Shown here: positions 12,001 to 22,923 of the stretch, piece after piece
How positions within the stretch are numbered: position 1 is the stretch's first letter
Layout of the letters: each line of letters begins with the position of its first letter
Origin: Glossina fuscipes
Taxonomy: Eukaryota > Arthropoda > Insecta > Diptera > Glossinidae
DNA length: 64,000 nucleotides
Direction: 5' to 3'
NCBI RefSeq assembly: GCF_014805625.2
Contig: NW_023998456.1
Coordinates: 2,788,384 to 2,852,383 of the forward strand
The notes under the pieces: generated by a model
Seen by the model: only the letters and a program-made list of their open reading frames with translations
Told to the model about the DNA's origin: nothing
Database searches by the model: none
Made by a program: the position numbers and the translations under genes

Positions 12001-14553
12001 TAACAAAAAAATAATAACAGTTATGTATGATACAAAAAATCTTGTTAACCAAGTTTTCCAAAATATGTTAAATATAATTTAGGAGAGATCGGGGATCTAT
12101 AATAGAACATAATAAAATATTGTCGTGTGTTCACACTTAGAGGACCCTGAAGGAAAACTGTTCAAAAGCGCGATAGCTATATGTGAGATTAGTATTCAAA
12201 AAATTAATTCGCTGTCAAATATTTTCTGCACAATCCTTGTACAAATATTCGTAACTACTGCAGGGAACTCGCTTCCTACAATTACACGTATATGGAATGA
12301 ACGTATTTAAACTCCAGACTTCAAGTTTGAACACATGAAGTTTGAGGATATATCCGATCCTTTATTATGCTTGTCGATTCAAAATTGTTTTCTGTCCTTA
12401 TTGCAACTTTCTATGTATTTTTTTATTCAACCTACAGATCAACATTTTTAAGACATTTTAAAGAAATCTGGAATAATTACATGTCCGGATTGGATTACTC
12501 CCCGTATAACGTCTTATTTTGAAAAAGTCGCTATAAAATTAAAACTGAATTTTGAAAATTCCTCGATAAAAATCGAAATTTATTTGATCGTGTCGATTCG
12601 AAATATATTATAATGTTGAGAATGTGAAAAGTCACGATCAATACGTTTACGATAAACTTATAATTCGCCTTAAAAATTTTTACTTATTGTCCGCACTGTC
12701 ATTTTATATTTTCAGACTCCTGGCGGTGTTCCTCCTGTGCCACCTCAGCGTCACTCGTCAATACGTCCTAATGCTCCGGTTACACCACCTACGGGTATTG
12801 TAAATGCTCCCGCATTTGGTGGTATTACTACAAATGCTAATGTCGGTCGTTTAGTCATTGATTTGGAAGCAAAGTTTGGTAAACGTTTTCATAACGTTAC
12901 CGAATTTCCTAAGCCTCCGCCATTTGTAAATATACCAAAAGTGTATCCTAGTCGAACAGTTAAAGCAACAAATGGTATGTAATTGCTCATATCTCCATGC
13001 TGCATACAACAAACACATATAAATGCACACACTCCACATTGCACTGTTTAAATGCATACAATAAAAGCCGAAACATAAAAGGCAACTAAATATTAGAGCA
13101 AATAATAAATAAAGCAAATAAAAATAATTCTGTTATTATTTTAATTAATTTTTCTTAATATTTAAGCGTATTAAAAAAAAATCTTATAAGTTTTAAATAT
13201 TTTGTTGGGAAAAAGAAAACAATGCATGTGTAAAGTATTTTTTTTTTTTTTTTTAAGTATTTATAAAAAGTAATAATGGTAATAATAATAATTTTTTTAT
13301 TGAATTCTTCTTTATTTCTCAATTTAAATTAAAAAATATTAAAGAATTTAATTGAAATGTTAAAATTTTTTTTTTTTTAATCATTTTGTTCCAATAAAAA
13401 ACCAAGCTTTTACAAAAAAAAATTGTCAATAATATCTTTTAGCGTACACTAAATATTAAACATATATTTAATTTTATATATATATATATACATTTTTTAA
13501 TTTTCATTAAATTTTATTTAAAAAATTACAAACAAAAATTGTTTCTTTCCCTTTTTCTCGAATTCAGAGTAAGAAATATTCATTCACTTTGCCCACCGTT
13601 GCAGGGGGTCAGAAAGATATGTCTTTCCGCTTGTAACGAGCAAAAATGAACATCCGAAAACTCTCGAAATATATTAAAAAAAGAAAATTGAATCGAAGTT
13701 GACCACGTCTGCATGCCGATTGTTTGTCGCTGGACTCCTGATCGCCATAAGCTAACTTCACAGAAGTTTAAAGCATAAATTGGTTCCACGGTACACATTA
13801 CAAAAAATATAGTCTGAAAATACTCGCAACCTTTTATATGATACGATTACAAATAATGTATCGGTTTGAGACGGTGGATAGCACGCAGCTATTGAATGGC
13901 TTCAAAGCGTTTACAATTTACTTTTTTTTATCTGATTAGCTTTAGTAAACTTTTTAAACAAACATTGAATGATAAGCAAAGCTTCGCAAAACAATTTGAT
14001 TTTTATATATATATATTTATATGCTTAAACTAAATAATTTTATTTTGTATATAGCAAAAGCATGCTTTAATTTATTATTCATTTTATTAAATTTAAAAAG
14101 AAAAAATATAGATTAACATAAGTTTTTCTTTTTTTTAAACAAGACATTTATTGAGACCGAAATTAATGAATAGTAAAAATTATATATAGTTTTTTATGTA
14201 CAGCAGTGTTAATTTTTATATATGTAGGATTCGTAAGAAAATTCTTTAAATGTAATATTAAAATATTTTTAGTTACAACAACTGGTGGCAGTAACAATAA
14301 CAACAATAGTAGCAGCAGTGAGAGCAATACTAACCCAATATTAATGGATAATAATAACACGAGCATATCTTCAATTAATATGTTAGCGAAGCCTTTACAA
14401 CCCGCCGGTTATCAGCCGCTATTTAAAAAACATCGAGCTCCCGCTCCGCCCCCGCCGCAGGCTGGTGTAGCAGCAGCCACAGTTTCCATAATTAGACAGT
14501 CAAGTTTTCTCTACGGCCCTGCCGGTTTAACCTCCCAACAGCAGTTACAGTAG
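2584..14553 (+). CDS. Vrp1: Verprolin / WASP-interacting protein (WIP) homologue, nine coding exons
   Basis: WIP/verprolin proteins bind actin through an N-terminal WH2 motif and WASP through a C-terminal motif, stabilising WASP and promoting Arp2/3-driven actin assembly; in flies they act in myoblast fusion. Exons joined by GT..AG introns: 2584-2781, 2846-3008, 3108-3364, 3433-3632, 6252-6758, 7068-7204, 7272-7753, 12716-12974, 14273-14553. These sum to 2,484 nt in one frame (827 aa plus TAG). Residues 3-20 are proline-rich; residues ~36-60 form a WH2 motif (ALLQSIQKGTKLKK); a second short helix-like segment (AELSKRLTLKRQK) lies near residue 160. The middle is Asn/Thr/Ser/Gly/Pro-rich, with SH3-ligand-like PPPPP runs. 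Residues ~693-730 (FHNVTEFPKPPPF, then YPSR) match the WASP-binding end. The start ATG directly follows a splice acceptor. Boundaries were set by eye; alternative exons are possible. Confidence 0.9.
3009..3107 (+). repeat. Short intron nearly half made of poly(A)
   Basis: This 99-nt intron of the verprolin gene has a donor at 3009 (gtaaat) and an acceptor ending at 3107 (attgcag). About 46 consecutive A residues fill 3029-3074. The run lengthens an otherwise minimal intron and is likely length-polymorphic. Confidence 0.8.
3633..6251 (+). other. Large intron of verprolin gene
   Basis: Intron between coding exons 4 and 5, with a gtgagt donor and a pyrimidine-rich acceptor. It holds AT-rich unique-looking sequence, a CA/ACAT microsatellite at about 5619-5650, and no coding segment I can support. 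Confidence 0.7.
5617..5652. repeat. CA-rich (acacat)n microsatellite
   Basis: A run of catacacacatacacacat-type repeats inside a verprolin intron. Confidence 0.8.
6759..7067 (+). other. Intron of verprolin gene
   Basis: A 309-nt intron between exons 5 and 6 (donor gtattc, acceptor ttttcag). AT-rich, with nothing else seen. Confidence 0.7.
10682..10820 (+). repeat. Dispersed repeat copy ("acagacatgcttaa..." family)
   Basis: Contains ggacagacgtgctta, then aattctgaagctgac-like sequence, then gaatttatgtattctatgag and gaagctccgttc. The order of words matches the copies at 11717, 38580, 59745 and 60120: gacagacatgcttaa, a cgattcagaatttgatgctgat-like word, aagaatatatatactttat, then a word around aagcttcg. 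Degenerate; family not identified. Confidence 0.6.
11017..11070 (+). repeat. Dispersed repeat copy, truncated
   Basis: Contains gatagacatgcttaagtcg followed by attcagaatttgatgctgat. It then diverges where the other copies have the aagaatatatatactttat block. Confidence 0.65.
11630..11835 (+). repeat. Dispersed repeat copy, longest form
   Basis: Left part (cattttcaatact... then gaagtcgatatcttcat) resembles 60015-60085. Right part has gacggacagacatggctgaa, aagaatttatatacttta and agggtccctaaagcttcg. This copy and 60015-60240 suggest the repeat unit is at least about 200 bp. Confidence 0.6.
12975..14272 (+). other. Last intron of verprolin gene
   Basis: 1.3-kb AT-rich intron with poly(T), poly(A) and (TA)n runs. 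Donor gtatgt at 12975, acceptor ending tttttag at 14272. No coding content seen. Confidence 0.7.
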
Positions 14554-14956
14554 AAAGAATTATGACAAAGAAATTTTCAAAGAAAGTTTCACAACCATCT
14601 CTCCAATGACGTTAAAATGATAATCTATTCGTAAAACTAGGAAATTATGAGAAAAGACTTTTTCTTTAAAAAACAAAAAAAAAAAGACATGCCTTTACTT
14701 CAGATTACATCTTTATACTCCCGTATCATTTATTGTGTTTAATGTTAATTTATAAAAAAAAAGTATTTAATACTCTACTTTAAACGAATATTCTCTAACC
14801 TTAAGTATACAGAGTTAACAAACGTAGTTATTATAATATTGTATTAAACTTAATTTAGTTAAATTCTCTTTATTGTTTGGCAACAGTCCGACCTTAGCAC
14901 AAGTAGTTGTTTCATAATAGATCGTAAGCACAAATTAGCAAATGTCTTATCAGTTA

Positions 14957-14988
<32 letters not shown>

Positions 14989-15040
14989 CAATTTCTTACA
15001 TAATGCCTTCCCAAAGGTGCAATGTATCATAAATAATAAA
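14554..15040 (+). other. Probable 3' UTR of verprolin gene
   Basis: Sequence after the TAG stop is AT-rich. An AATAAA is visible near 15034-15039, just past a long A-run (14963-14987). The true polyadenylation site cannot be set from sequence alone. Confidence 0.4.
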
Positions 15041-18000
15041 GCGGTTGGTCTAAACTATTTGGCTGCTCTTTGAATAATATGCTATTATTTCATGAGCATA
15101 TCAACAAACGTGTAAAAATTTATTGTAAATGTGACATTTATAACAAGGTTAAATGTCGAATTTTAAAAGTTAAGCACCGATTTCTAAAATGAAGATAGTG
15201 CTTTCTGGGTGCTTTTATGTCAGAAAGCAGGCCTGCAGCTGCTAGCTTGACTGTTACTTTTCTACATTATTAATATAAATTCTTCTTCTTCCACATGCCA
15301 TGAATTTACACCAACTCCGACCATTTTAATTATTTACAATTTTCTCCTATCTCCTGTTCAAAACACCATCTTCAGGATCCCAGAGTAAGGTTTTGACAGC
15401 TTTATGCGTTGCAATCTTCCCAGATAGACATAAGGGTAAGTATTTCGCCAACAGGGACTCAAGCTTTGAAAGAAAATCTGCAGTGACTTGACAAGACGAA
15501 TATACCATGCTCTATTAACTTTTGCAGAATTTTGCGGAAATCTGGTAACACTACTCAACAAAAGAACAAAAAAAAAACGGTAAAATAGAATCCTTGTCCT
15601 GTCAACGTCGTCCACGTATACATTCGAACCAGCAGTAATGACTACATTTCTGAAGAGTTCTTTTGCCTATATTCTTATTGCACCCAATCCAATGCTTTAG
15701 AAACGTATTAACGACAATATCGGGTTGCAATGCTTAGATCTTCAAGCAATGTACTGTATTTTATGCACCCAATGTCAGTATAGAAGCACTTGTGCCTTAT
15801 TGGGATTTAACGAAAAATGTAACCACCAGATCACTCCTTTATACATTTTTCGTATTCTAATCAAAAATTCTGTCAGATTGTTTTCAGAGCAGATTAGCGC
15901 TTTTTGGAATTTGAAAACAATCAGAAATGATGCTCAGCTCCGGCAATTCAACGCAAAATCTTTTCGCAGCGCAGGACGACTCGTGTACAACGGACTGTTT
16001 GCTATCGCTGTTAGTTGCGGCTTAGCGCAGAGGGCAGTGGCATGAAATGTGCATAAAACACCTAACTGCCTTTAATGTTAATTTGATAAATTGCGGCGTT
16101 TTTGGTAGTAAACAAATAAATCCGCTGGACGTTGCAGATCATCGCTGCTGATCATTGTTTACTTTTACAATTGGCTCTGTCCACCTGCGTTCAACTTTCA
16201 AGCAAGAGCATTTTAGTTACGGATTTTAAAGCTATCTATAATAATAGGTACACATGTTCAAATCTCTGCTTAATTAATGAAACCACTGCACCAGAAATGT
16301 CCAATTCCCGAGCCACAAAGCAATCAATAAACTCAAACCAGTTTTCACATAAAGCCCTAACATACTTTCATATGTTATAAGCCTGTGAACGTTGTAAAAA
16401 AACGCTACTTGGTTCAAACTTTTTCAAGGGACATGCAGTTCTTAATATTTAGAAGGGATAAGCAGTAGAAGAGTAAGTAGAAGAGTTTTTTATTTTTATA
16501 TTAGAGTAATTGCTCAGGCCACATCCAATGTACATGCGAGCGTTATGATCAGCAGGTCTTGTATAAAGAGGGAGGACAATAAGGGAAGTAGTAATTATTC
16601 GGAACATTCGAACATTCGCAAGAACGGTGGAAGATCGACGAGTCGGGCAACCTTTTGTGCGTTATGCAGGCAACTCCGAAACGTGTGGATAAGTCCTCTA
16701 AGTCGTCTCGTAAAGGTACTTTCACTGGATGTGTCTCCAGGCACCAAGTACAACAGACCCCACGTTACGCTGAAGCTCAAAGCTTGTGCAGATATATAAC
16801 GAAGTGTCGTCCCACCCACTTGTTGTGGGCCCGCACATGAAATATATGCCTTTATAAAGAAACAAGATATAATTTTTGTGTTCTCTAATAAAAATAAGAA
16901 TTGTGTTAGACAATGTGGTGTAGGGTAGTAGTGGTCCTCCTTCGCCGACTGTAATGTTCTTACTTGTTGTTGAAGGTATTTGCATGCATGCGCTACGTTA
17001 AGATTAAGTATTTAATCATCTTACTTTCCTGTTGAGATTAGCAAAATATGTACAATACTGGTCGTAGACATTAAATCCAAAAAGGTCGAAATGACGAAAG
17101 GGCGTTAGCTTTTAGCTCTTTTTATTGCTTACTTTTTGACAAGATTTATAATTAAAAACAAAAAAGTCGTAAATGCTTTGCTTGGCGAAGGTAATACATA
17201 TTTCGATGATGGGTATAAAAAATTTAAAAGATCGAATTTTTAAATTACAAACATTGCACTTACTTGTGCACATTACGGGAAGAGTTGTTATAGAAGGCAT
17301 AGGTTATTAAAATGTCGAAAAAATTCGATAAGCTGAAGAAAATTTGAGTCACACCAGCGTACTAAACTTAGAAATTGATAAAAAGCTTGAATATAGAAAT
17401 TTTTCAACAATTACGATCGAAAATTGTCCGGAAAATTTTCGCTTTTTCCAGTCTACGCGAACAGAATCTATTTAAAAAATTTTTTAATAAATATTTAATA
17501 GTATGCTTTAATTATCATGGGATTCTTTCTTTATTTCAATTAATACACGTCTGGCGAAGCACTTTTTAAAGTTCGTTTCTTTTAAGTCTGCTTCTAGGCA
17601 ATCCAGCGATTTAAATCCCTTCTTTTCTAGTCGATAAAGCAAAAATGAAATTATACATTAGCCAATAAACTTCGTAAAGCTTCGAATTAAAAAGCACATT
17701 TTATCATGATCTGGTGAACTTCAAGGACTCGGTCCACTCAGGTAACTTACATACATGTTAGTAAACATCTGATTACTTTGCTTTTACTCGTTTCTTTACA
17801 GAATTTTTGTTATACAGAACATTTTCTAATAATTCTAACTGGGTGAGGATTCGAATATGTTTTTTAAACTAATTTACCTTTATTGGTTAAATCGACCATT
17901 GCTTTATATAAAAGGTAATTCTTTGGACAATGCTGGTTAACAAAGCAATATGGCGAATATTAAAAATATGGCGAAATATTGGAAATCAATTAATTTAAGC

Positions 18001-18599
18001 AGTTCCCATAGGTCACCGCGCTTCATCACTTAGCAAAAAAATTTTCTCCAAAAACTGGCAATTTGTAAAACTTGGAAATTATCATGAAACGGGTCCTGTA
18101 AGAGAGGAGTAAAGATTGCAACGAGTTCACGCATTCAAGCGACATCTGACGAAGGACTAGAAAGTCTTTACGAACCTGAATTGTGTCGGGAATGCAATTT
18201 CGTTTCTTCCTTTCCTTCTGTTTAACTTAGAGTAAGTTAGTTTTTTTTTCTTTCCTCTTAACATGAGATTCACATAGGCATTTCTTTTGAAGTTAAGTGA
18301 AAAATTGTAAAAAATAAAGTGAATACTCAATTTATAAAAATAACTGAAATAAAGGAAAGAAAAGCTAAATTTTAATTTTCTTTCATATGAATTTTTCGTA
18401 TAAACATTGTGAATTTATGTGTGTGCGCATGCGCACGCAGAAATAAAAAAATAAAAGGGAAAACGAAACAAGACAAAACTGTGTTTCATTGGCATTTGGC
18501 TGTATGCAATAAAAGTCAGAAAAGATTGTTTCAATTCCGCATTGTTCCGCTTGTAAATTTAAAACTCAGAGTGTTGATTGAATTAGTGCTTTCCTTCTT
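15041..18599. other. Intergenic DNA without recognised gene
   Basis: Mostly AT-rich, with more GC-balanced patches at about 15180-16040 and 16540-16840. Open frames there (for example 106 codons at 15725-16045) show no family motif and no codon pattern like the real genes. The GC-balanced patches may be decayed transposon sequence. Confidence 0.5.
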
Positions 18600-19245
18600 T
18601 TTGCAGGTTGCTGCTAATTGAGCCGATATTTGGGCGTGTTGCTGGGCGATTTAATATTGCTTTAGCTGTTTGCTGAGCTGCAGCTTGATTCAAGCTTCGT
18701 TGACGATTGCTGTTGGGCGTCAATACTGCTAAATTTATATTTGCCGTTTGCTGAACTGCTGCGTTTGTTTGTTAGCGATTGGTGCGCGGGGGTATGGGCA
18801 GAATCTCAAAAAAAGACCAAGGGGGGTCACTGGCAGGAATGTCTGCGGGGTCCCACCACAGTCAGGATAGTTGTTCTGACGCGGATATGTCGTCCGATGC
18901 TGAAGCTTTGGGTTTGGATGAGTTTCCGCGTAACTCTAATAATCGCGGGAGCAGTCGTGTGTCAAATGAGTCCGGGGATGAGGCTAAGAAATCCAGGAAC
19001 GATGAAATTAAAAAAAAGAATAAGTAGGAAAGAAAGATGTCCGTCCGCGTTGGGGATGTTTCTAAGACCTCCCATGTTGAACTAGCAAATCTCTCGGCTG
19101 CTTCCTTCGCAGCTGTGATTAAGGGTAGTGATGCGGTGCCGCAGAGATGTGGGGTGTTGGCGGACGTAGGCCTTGCAAGTTAGAACGCAAGAAATTTGCT
19201 GACAGACTGACGGCGATAACTGGCCAGTTGGTGACACAATAAAAT
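18600..19245 (+). pseudogene. ORF1 (gag-like) remnant of an R1/LOA-type retrotransposon
   Basis: This GC-balanced block stands out from AT-rich flanks. From the ATG at 18794 a Ser/Asp/Asn-rich hydrophilic frame runs to the TAG ending at 19027. The sequence continues in a second frame (MSVRVGDVSKTSHVELANLS from 19037), and then in a third (KKFADRLTAITGQLV near 19200). Frame changes show that the ORF is broken. A charged, Ser-rich N-terminus followed by an Ala/Leu-rich segment is usual for ORF1 of non-LTR elements. The link to the endonuclease/RT pieces at 20800-24190 rests on order, strand and base composition, so the assignment is inferred. Confidence 0.45.
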
Positions 19246-20173
19246 AGTGCAGATGCACTTCGATAATATTATAATATTAATAAATAATATCATTTATCAT
19301 ATGATAATTATTATTTTGTCGATGTTTGTGTACAGGTGGCCTTTACAACTTTCCAATGTATTTATGTGCAACTTTTGAAAATTCTGAAATTTTTAGCAAA
19401 TAAGAAAAAAAAAATTGCTAAATAAGTGTTAGAAAATCTATATTAAAGAAAGGAAATTATTTTAACAATCAAAACAAAAATTATTAAACTATAATACGAA
19501 TTCTAGCGTTATTAAAGTACATGATTCTTAACACGATCAGGGTTCTTTGTAGAGTGTACAATGTTATCTTTATCTGTTTGATCATCAAGGATGCTGCTCT
19601 ACGGGTTTGCCTTTAGTGTCATTTTTTTGCTTGTTCGGTGATATGTATTTTCTTATACTTACATTTCAATGTCTATCCCTTTGGATTACAACTATTCTGC
19701 CTAATTTCTGTGATCTGTCATGTTATTTGTTGCGTTACTGGAGTTATCATACTTTTTAAACTTTAGTTTGAAAATATTTCATCGGCTGGTAATTTATATA
19801 TGTCGATGATTAAATTAAATTCAAATAACAAATTACGCGCTTACAAAAAATCCACCAACATGTGAAGTATTGTTACTAAGATGTAGCTTTTGTTTATTTT
19901 CATACGGTACCTCAAGGAGGTACGGAAAACCGCGCCATGTAATATAGAACTAGAAGTGGTACTCATGTTTTGCTATTTGAGAAATATTATCGGTATATGA
20001 AATACATATGTTACTTAACTTTTGAGCCTAATATTTTTCTGCAGGATTTACCCCTATCTTTGTCAGTCAGTTTTAAATTTTATCAAAGATCGCACTGTTT
20101 TGGAAGTAGACAAAGAGTGCTATGTTTCTTTTACGAAAGTGCCTACACGCCATAAAGTGTGCGATTTAAGTAT
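19246..20173. other. AT-rich spacer, no gene seen
   Basis: Lies between the ORF1-like remnant and the duplicated 106-bp unit. Only short random frames are present. Confidence 0.5.
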
Positions 20174-20279
20174 CATATTTTTGATACATTTATATAAAAA
20201 AGAATATATATTACATTTCAACCAAACCATTTGTTTGAATATATATGGAAAGAGAATATTCATTTTTTTTTTGAAAATA
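20174..20279 (+). repeat. 106-bp direct repeat, copy 1
   Basis: Nearly identical to 20352-20457. The shared core includes gaatatatattacatttcaa and ccatttgtttgaatatatat. It differs from copy 2 by a few bases and the length of a T-run. A 72-bp unrelated spacer separates the two. Confidence 0.85.
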
Positions 20280-20351
20280 GGATAAAATCGAATGCCACGC
20301 CTATAAAAATTGTACAAAACTATTCAGGAGACGTACAAGGGGAGATGAATG

Positions 20352-20457
20352 CATATTTTTGATACATTTATATAATAAAGAATATATATTACATTTCAAC
20401 CAAACCATTTGTTTGAATATATATGGAAAGAGAATATTCATTTTTTTTTTGAAAATA
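20352..20457 (+). repeat. 106-bp direct repeat, copy 2
   Basis: Second member of the pair starting at 20174, offset by 178 bp. The high identity implies a recent duplication, or an assembly duplication close to the gap at 21056. Confidence 0.85.
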
Positions 20458-20797
20458 AGTCTCGATGTTCGAACTAAGCCACAGCACAAAATTTCAAATT
20501 TTAGTTTTATTTGGTTTTTGCATACGAAAAAAAAACAATTTTATTTTAGCAGAGAATTTCATAGGTGTTCCTTGTAAAGATGCCACATTACATATTTATT
20601 TGGATATTTATTTGGAAATTTTTTTGGTTTCTTTCTTTTCTTTTCGGTTTGTTTGAGGTGTTTGAGGTGTTTGTTCTTATTTTTCTTTTTTTCTTTTCAG
20701 GTTATATTAATATATATATTTATTTTATTTATATTATATTATTTATATTTTATATATACATATTTATTTTATCTTTATATATATGGCAAATATGCCG

Positions 20798-21030
20798 AAC
20801 TCAGTTCTTAGTAAGCTGTTGCGTCAACACGCATACTGCGGCAGCTACTGCTGTCGTAATTAATGATGTGAATGTGAACGCGACCATTATTAAAACCATT
20901 AACCATGGTGTCTTTGTGTCCGCGGAAGGCCCGCATGGGAGGCTGCTTGTAGCCTCCCTCGACTGCAAATTCAACCAAGAACTGGACGGTTACATTAGGT
21001 TTATGGATTGTATTGGACACTGTAGTTTAT
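20798..21030 (+). pseudogene. R1-like endonuclease, N-terminal fragment
   Basis: One frame reads through ATAVVINDVNVNATIIKTIN, a GPHGRLLVASLDCKFN-like word and YIRFMDCIG, ending in TAA at 21028-21030. The pattern of a beta strand, then HG..LLVASLDC, then YIRFMD resembles the middle of the apurinic-type endonuclease domain of R1/LOA elements. A poly(A) run and an assembly gap follow at once. The C-terminal part of the same kind of domain appears at 22200. Fragment of a dead element. Confidence 0.5.
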
Positions 21031-21055
21031 AAAAAAAAAAAAAAAAAGAAACAAA

Positions 21056-21155
21056 NNNNNNNNNNNNNNNNNNNNNNNNNNNNNNNNNNNNNNNNNNNNN
21101 NNNNNNNNNNNNNNNNNNNNNNNNNNNNNNNNNNNNNNNNNNNNNNNNNNNNNNN
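21056..21155. other. Assembly gap (100 N)
   Basis: Exactly 100 N, flanked by A-rich sequence on both sides. Order and spacing across it are not guaranteed. Confidence 0.99.
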
Positions 21156-21724
21156 AAAAAAAAAAAGAAGAAACAAGGTTTTTTTTTTGTCAGAAAAAAG
21201 AAAAAAAAAGGGAGAGGAAAAACAGTTTTTTTGGTTGGGACGGAAGTTGATTTTTTTTTGGGGGAAAAAACATAGAAAATTCCGACGATATATTCGCTGA
21301 ATCGTGATAAAAGAAAATAACCTGAGAAAGTGTGCAAAAGTGTCACCTTAATATTTCTTTGATTTTTGAAATCCAATCTTGAATGCGAAACGATTTAAAA
21401 AACAAATCCAAAATCAAGAAAAACAAACGTACACGACAGAGTGATGAAAAGGAGAAAACCGACAAACAATTTCTTCGTTCATTATTAAGAACTGTGACAT
21501 ATAAAAAGGAGCCAAAATCTCAAAGCAGGTTAAAAAACTATCAAGCTAATGTAAAAGAAGAAGTGAAAAACAAGAAAAGATCAATAAAACGTTAACAGAG
21601 CACTCCTCTTCACACCGTGTTACTTAACTTGGGTTTGTGCGTGGTATCCCTAAGACGTCGAATCAATAATTGACATTTCTTTTGTGTTATTTTTCCTTAA
21701 CATCAAACAATTTTTTTTTTAAAA

Positions 21725-22923
21725 CCTATAATTTGTTAAAAATTCTTTTAGCTGCGGCGATGCGCATCGACGTGGTTGTTAGTTTTGATAAGTTTTTTTT
21801 ATAAAATTGTTTAATAACCATTGTTCATTTTGAAAATTTTGTTTTGTAATATTGAAATAATTCATTATAACACTTTCTTTGAAGAAATAAAAAAAAGGAA
21901 ATGTATTATTATTAAATGTTAAAATACTGGTAACACTTCCTGAGGGTGTCGGAGGGGCGAGGGAAAAGTAGTATGGTTAGGGCATAGATTTATATAAGTC
22001 AAAAATTTGAAAACTTTTAGTAAGCACGTTTTAATTGAAATAACGAAATATTGTAGCGAAACAAGAACCTATCATGCATCTGATTACATTTTATTTGGAC
22101 ACATCCCATCCGACGAGCCAGGCCGGAAAACATGCGAATAAAAAAAAAAAGAAGAGAAACAATAAACAATTACATCCGTGCATAGCTTCAATTTCCAAAA
22201 CGTTACAGGTTTCGGTGTTACTGCTTGCAGGTAGCACACCATTAATCCCAAGATTCGATGCAAATGCCTCTGTCCTCTTGTGGTTCAGCAAGATGCTAGA
22301 ACATGCGTCTGGTCTTCGCAATCAGCTAAGGGGGCACGTTTTGTCCGGATGGTGTGCATCACGAAATGTCCATGTTTTGAATGAGCGTAGCCAGTGGTTC
22401 ACGTTTGACGATCCAGTTGGTGCTAGTGACATTGATATTATTATCGCAAATGGGGCTGCTAAGGGAGTGCTTGATTTCTCTTGGGAGGTCAAAAGTGTAT
22501 GGAGGGTTATTGACCACCAACTTATTAAAGTGGTGGCCAGTGGAGGGGTGAATTGGGATACCTACGGGGTCCATATTAGGGAAGCGGTGACAGCCGTATC
22601 GCTTGACAATTTTGGTAGCAGATCGTTGGATAAGCAGGTGGAATATATTTCCCGGTCCGTTTGTGGCGTCAACGACTTGCTCCTTGAGAAATGTCGCAAG
22701 GCAAATCAACAGGGGGTCAAGTGGTGGATGATCGCTCTCTCCGCGAAACGTAGAGCCGTACGTCGCCTTAGGCGGAATTTTCAGAGTACGAGGCGGTCCG
22801 ATATTGCGGATGCTGCCCAACACAGAATCGATTTAAGGCAATGCCTTTATCGGCACAAATGCATGCTTCTAAAAGCGAAGGAAGATGACTGGAAGGCTTT
22901 TGCCTCTCGAAACCGAAATGATC
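21725..22923 (+). pseudogene. R1-like retrotransposon copy 1: aberrant 5' segment plus endonuclease C-terminal half
   Basis: The first ~450 bp are non-coding and almost identical to 42528-42980. The frame then carries the C-terminal part of a non-LTR endonuclease: a DANAS word, GLRNQLRGHVL, VHVLNERSQWFTF and the conserved S-D-I-D segment (GASDIDIIIAN). A basic linker follows (AKRRAVRRLRR, then DDWKAFASRNRNDPWG). This WK.F....NRDPWG region normally precedes the reverse transcriptase in R1/LOA elements. The N-terminal half of the endonuclease is missing from this stretch. The frame stops right after PWG. An inactive copy; the second is at 42528-43718. Confidence 0.8.

Larger units (their letters stand above)
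7754..12715 (+). other. 5-kb intron of verprolin gene with repeat remnants
   Basis: Donor gtaagt at 7754, acceptor ttttcag ending at 12715. The intron carries three copies of a dispersed repeat (about 10682-10820, 11017-11070, 11630-11835), listed separately. No ORF in it looks coding. Confidence 0.7.

Noticed and set aside
15725..16045. 106-codon plus-strand open frame
   Set aside because: No motif, no splice context and no upstream start with good context. Best seen as chance in GC-balanced, possibly transposon-derived DNA.
22359..22823. 154-codon minus-strand frame opposite the endonuclease
   Set aside because: Antisense shadow of the R1-like coding strand, repeated identically opposite copy 2.
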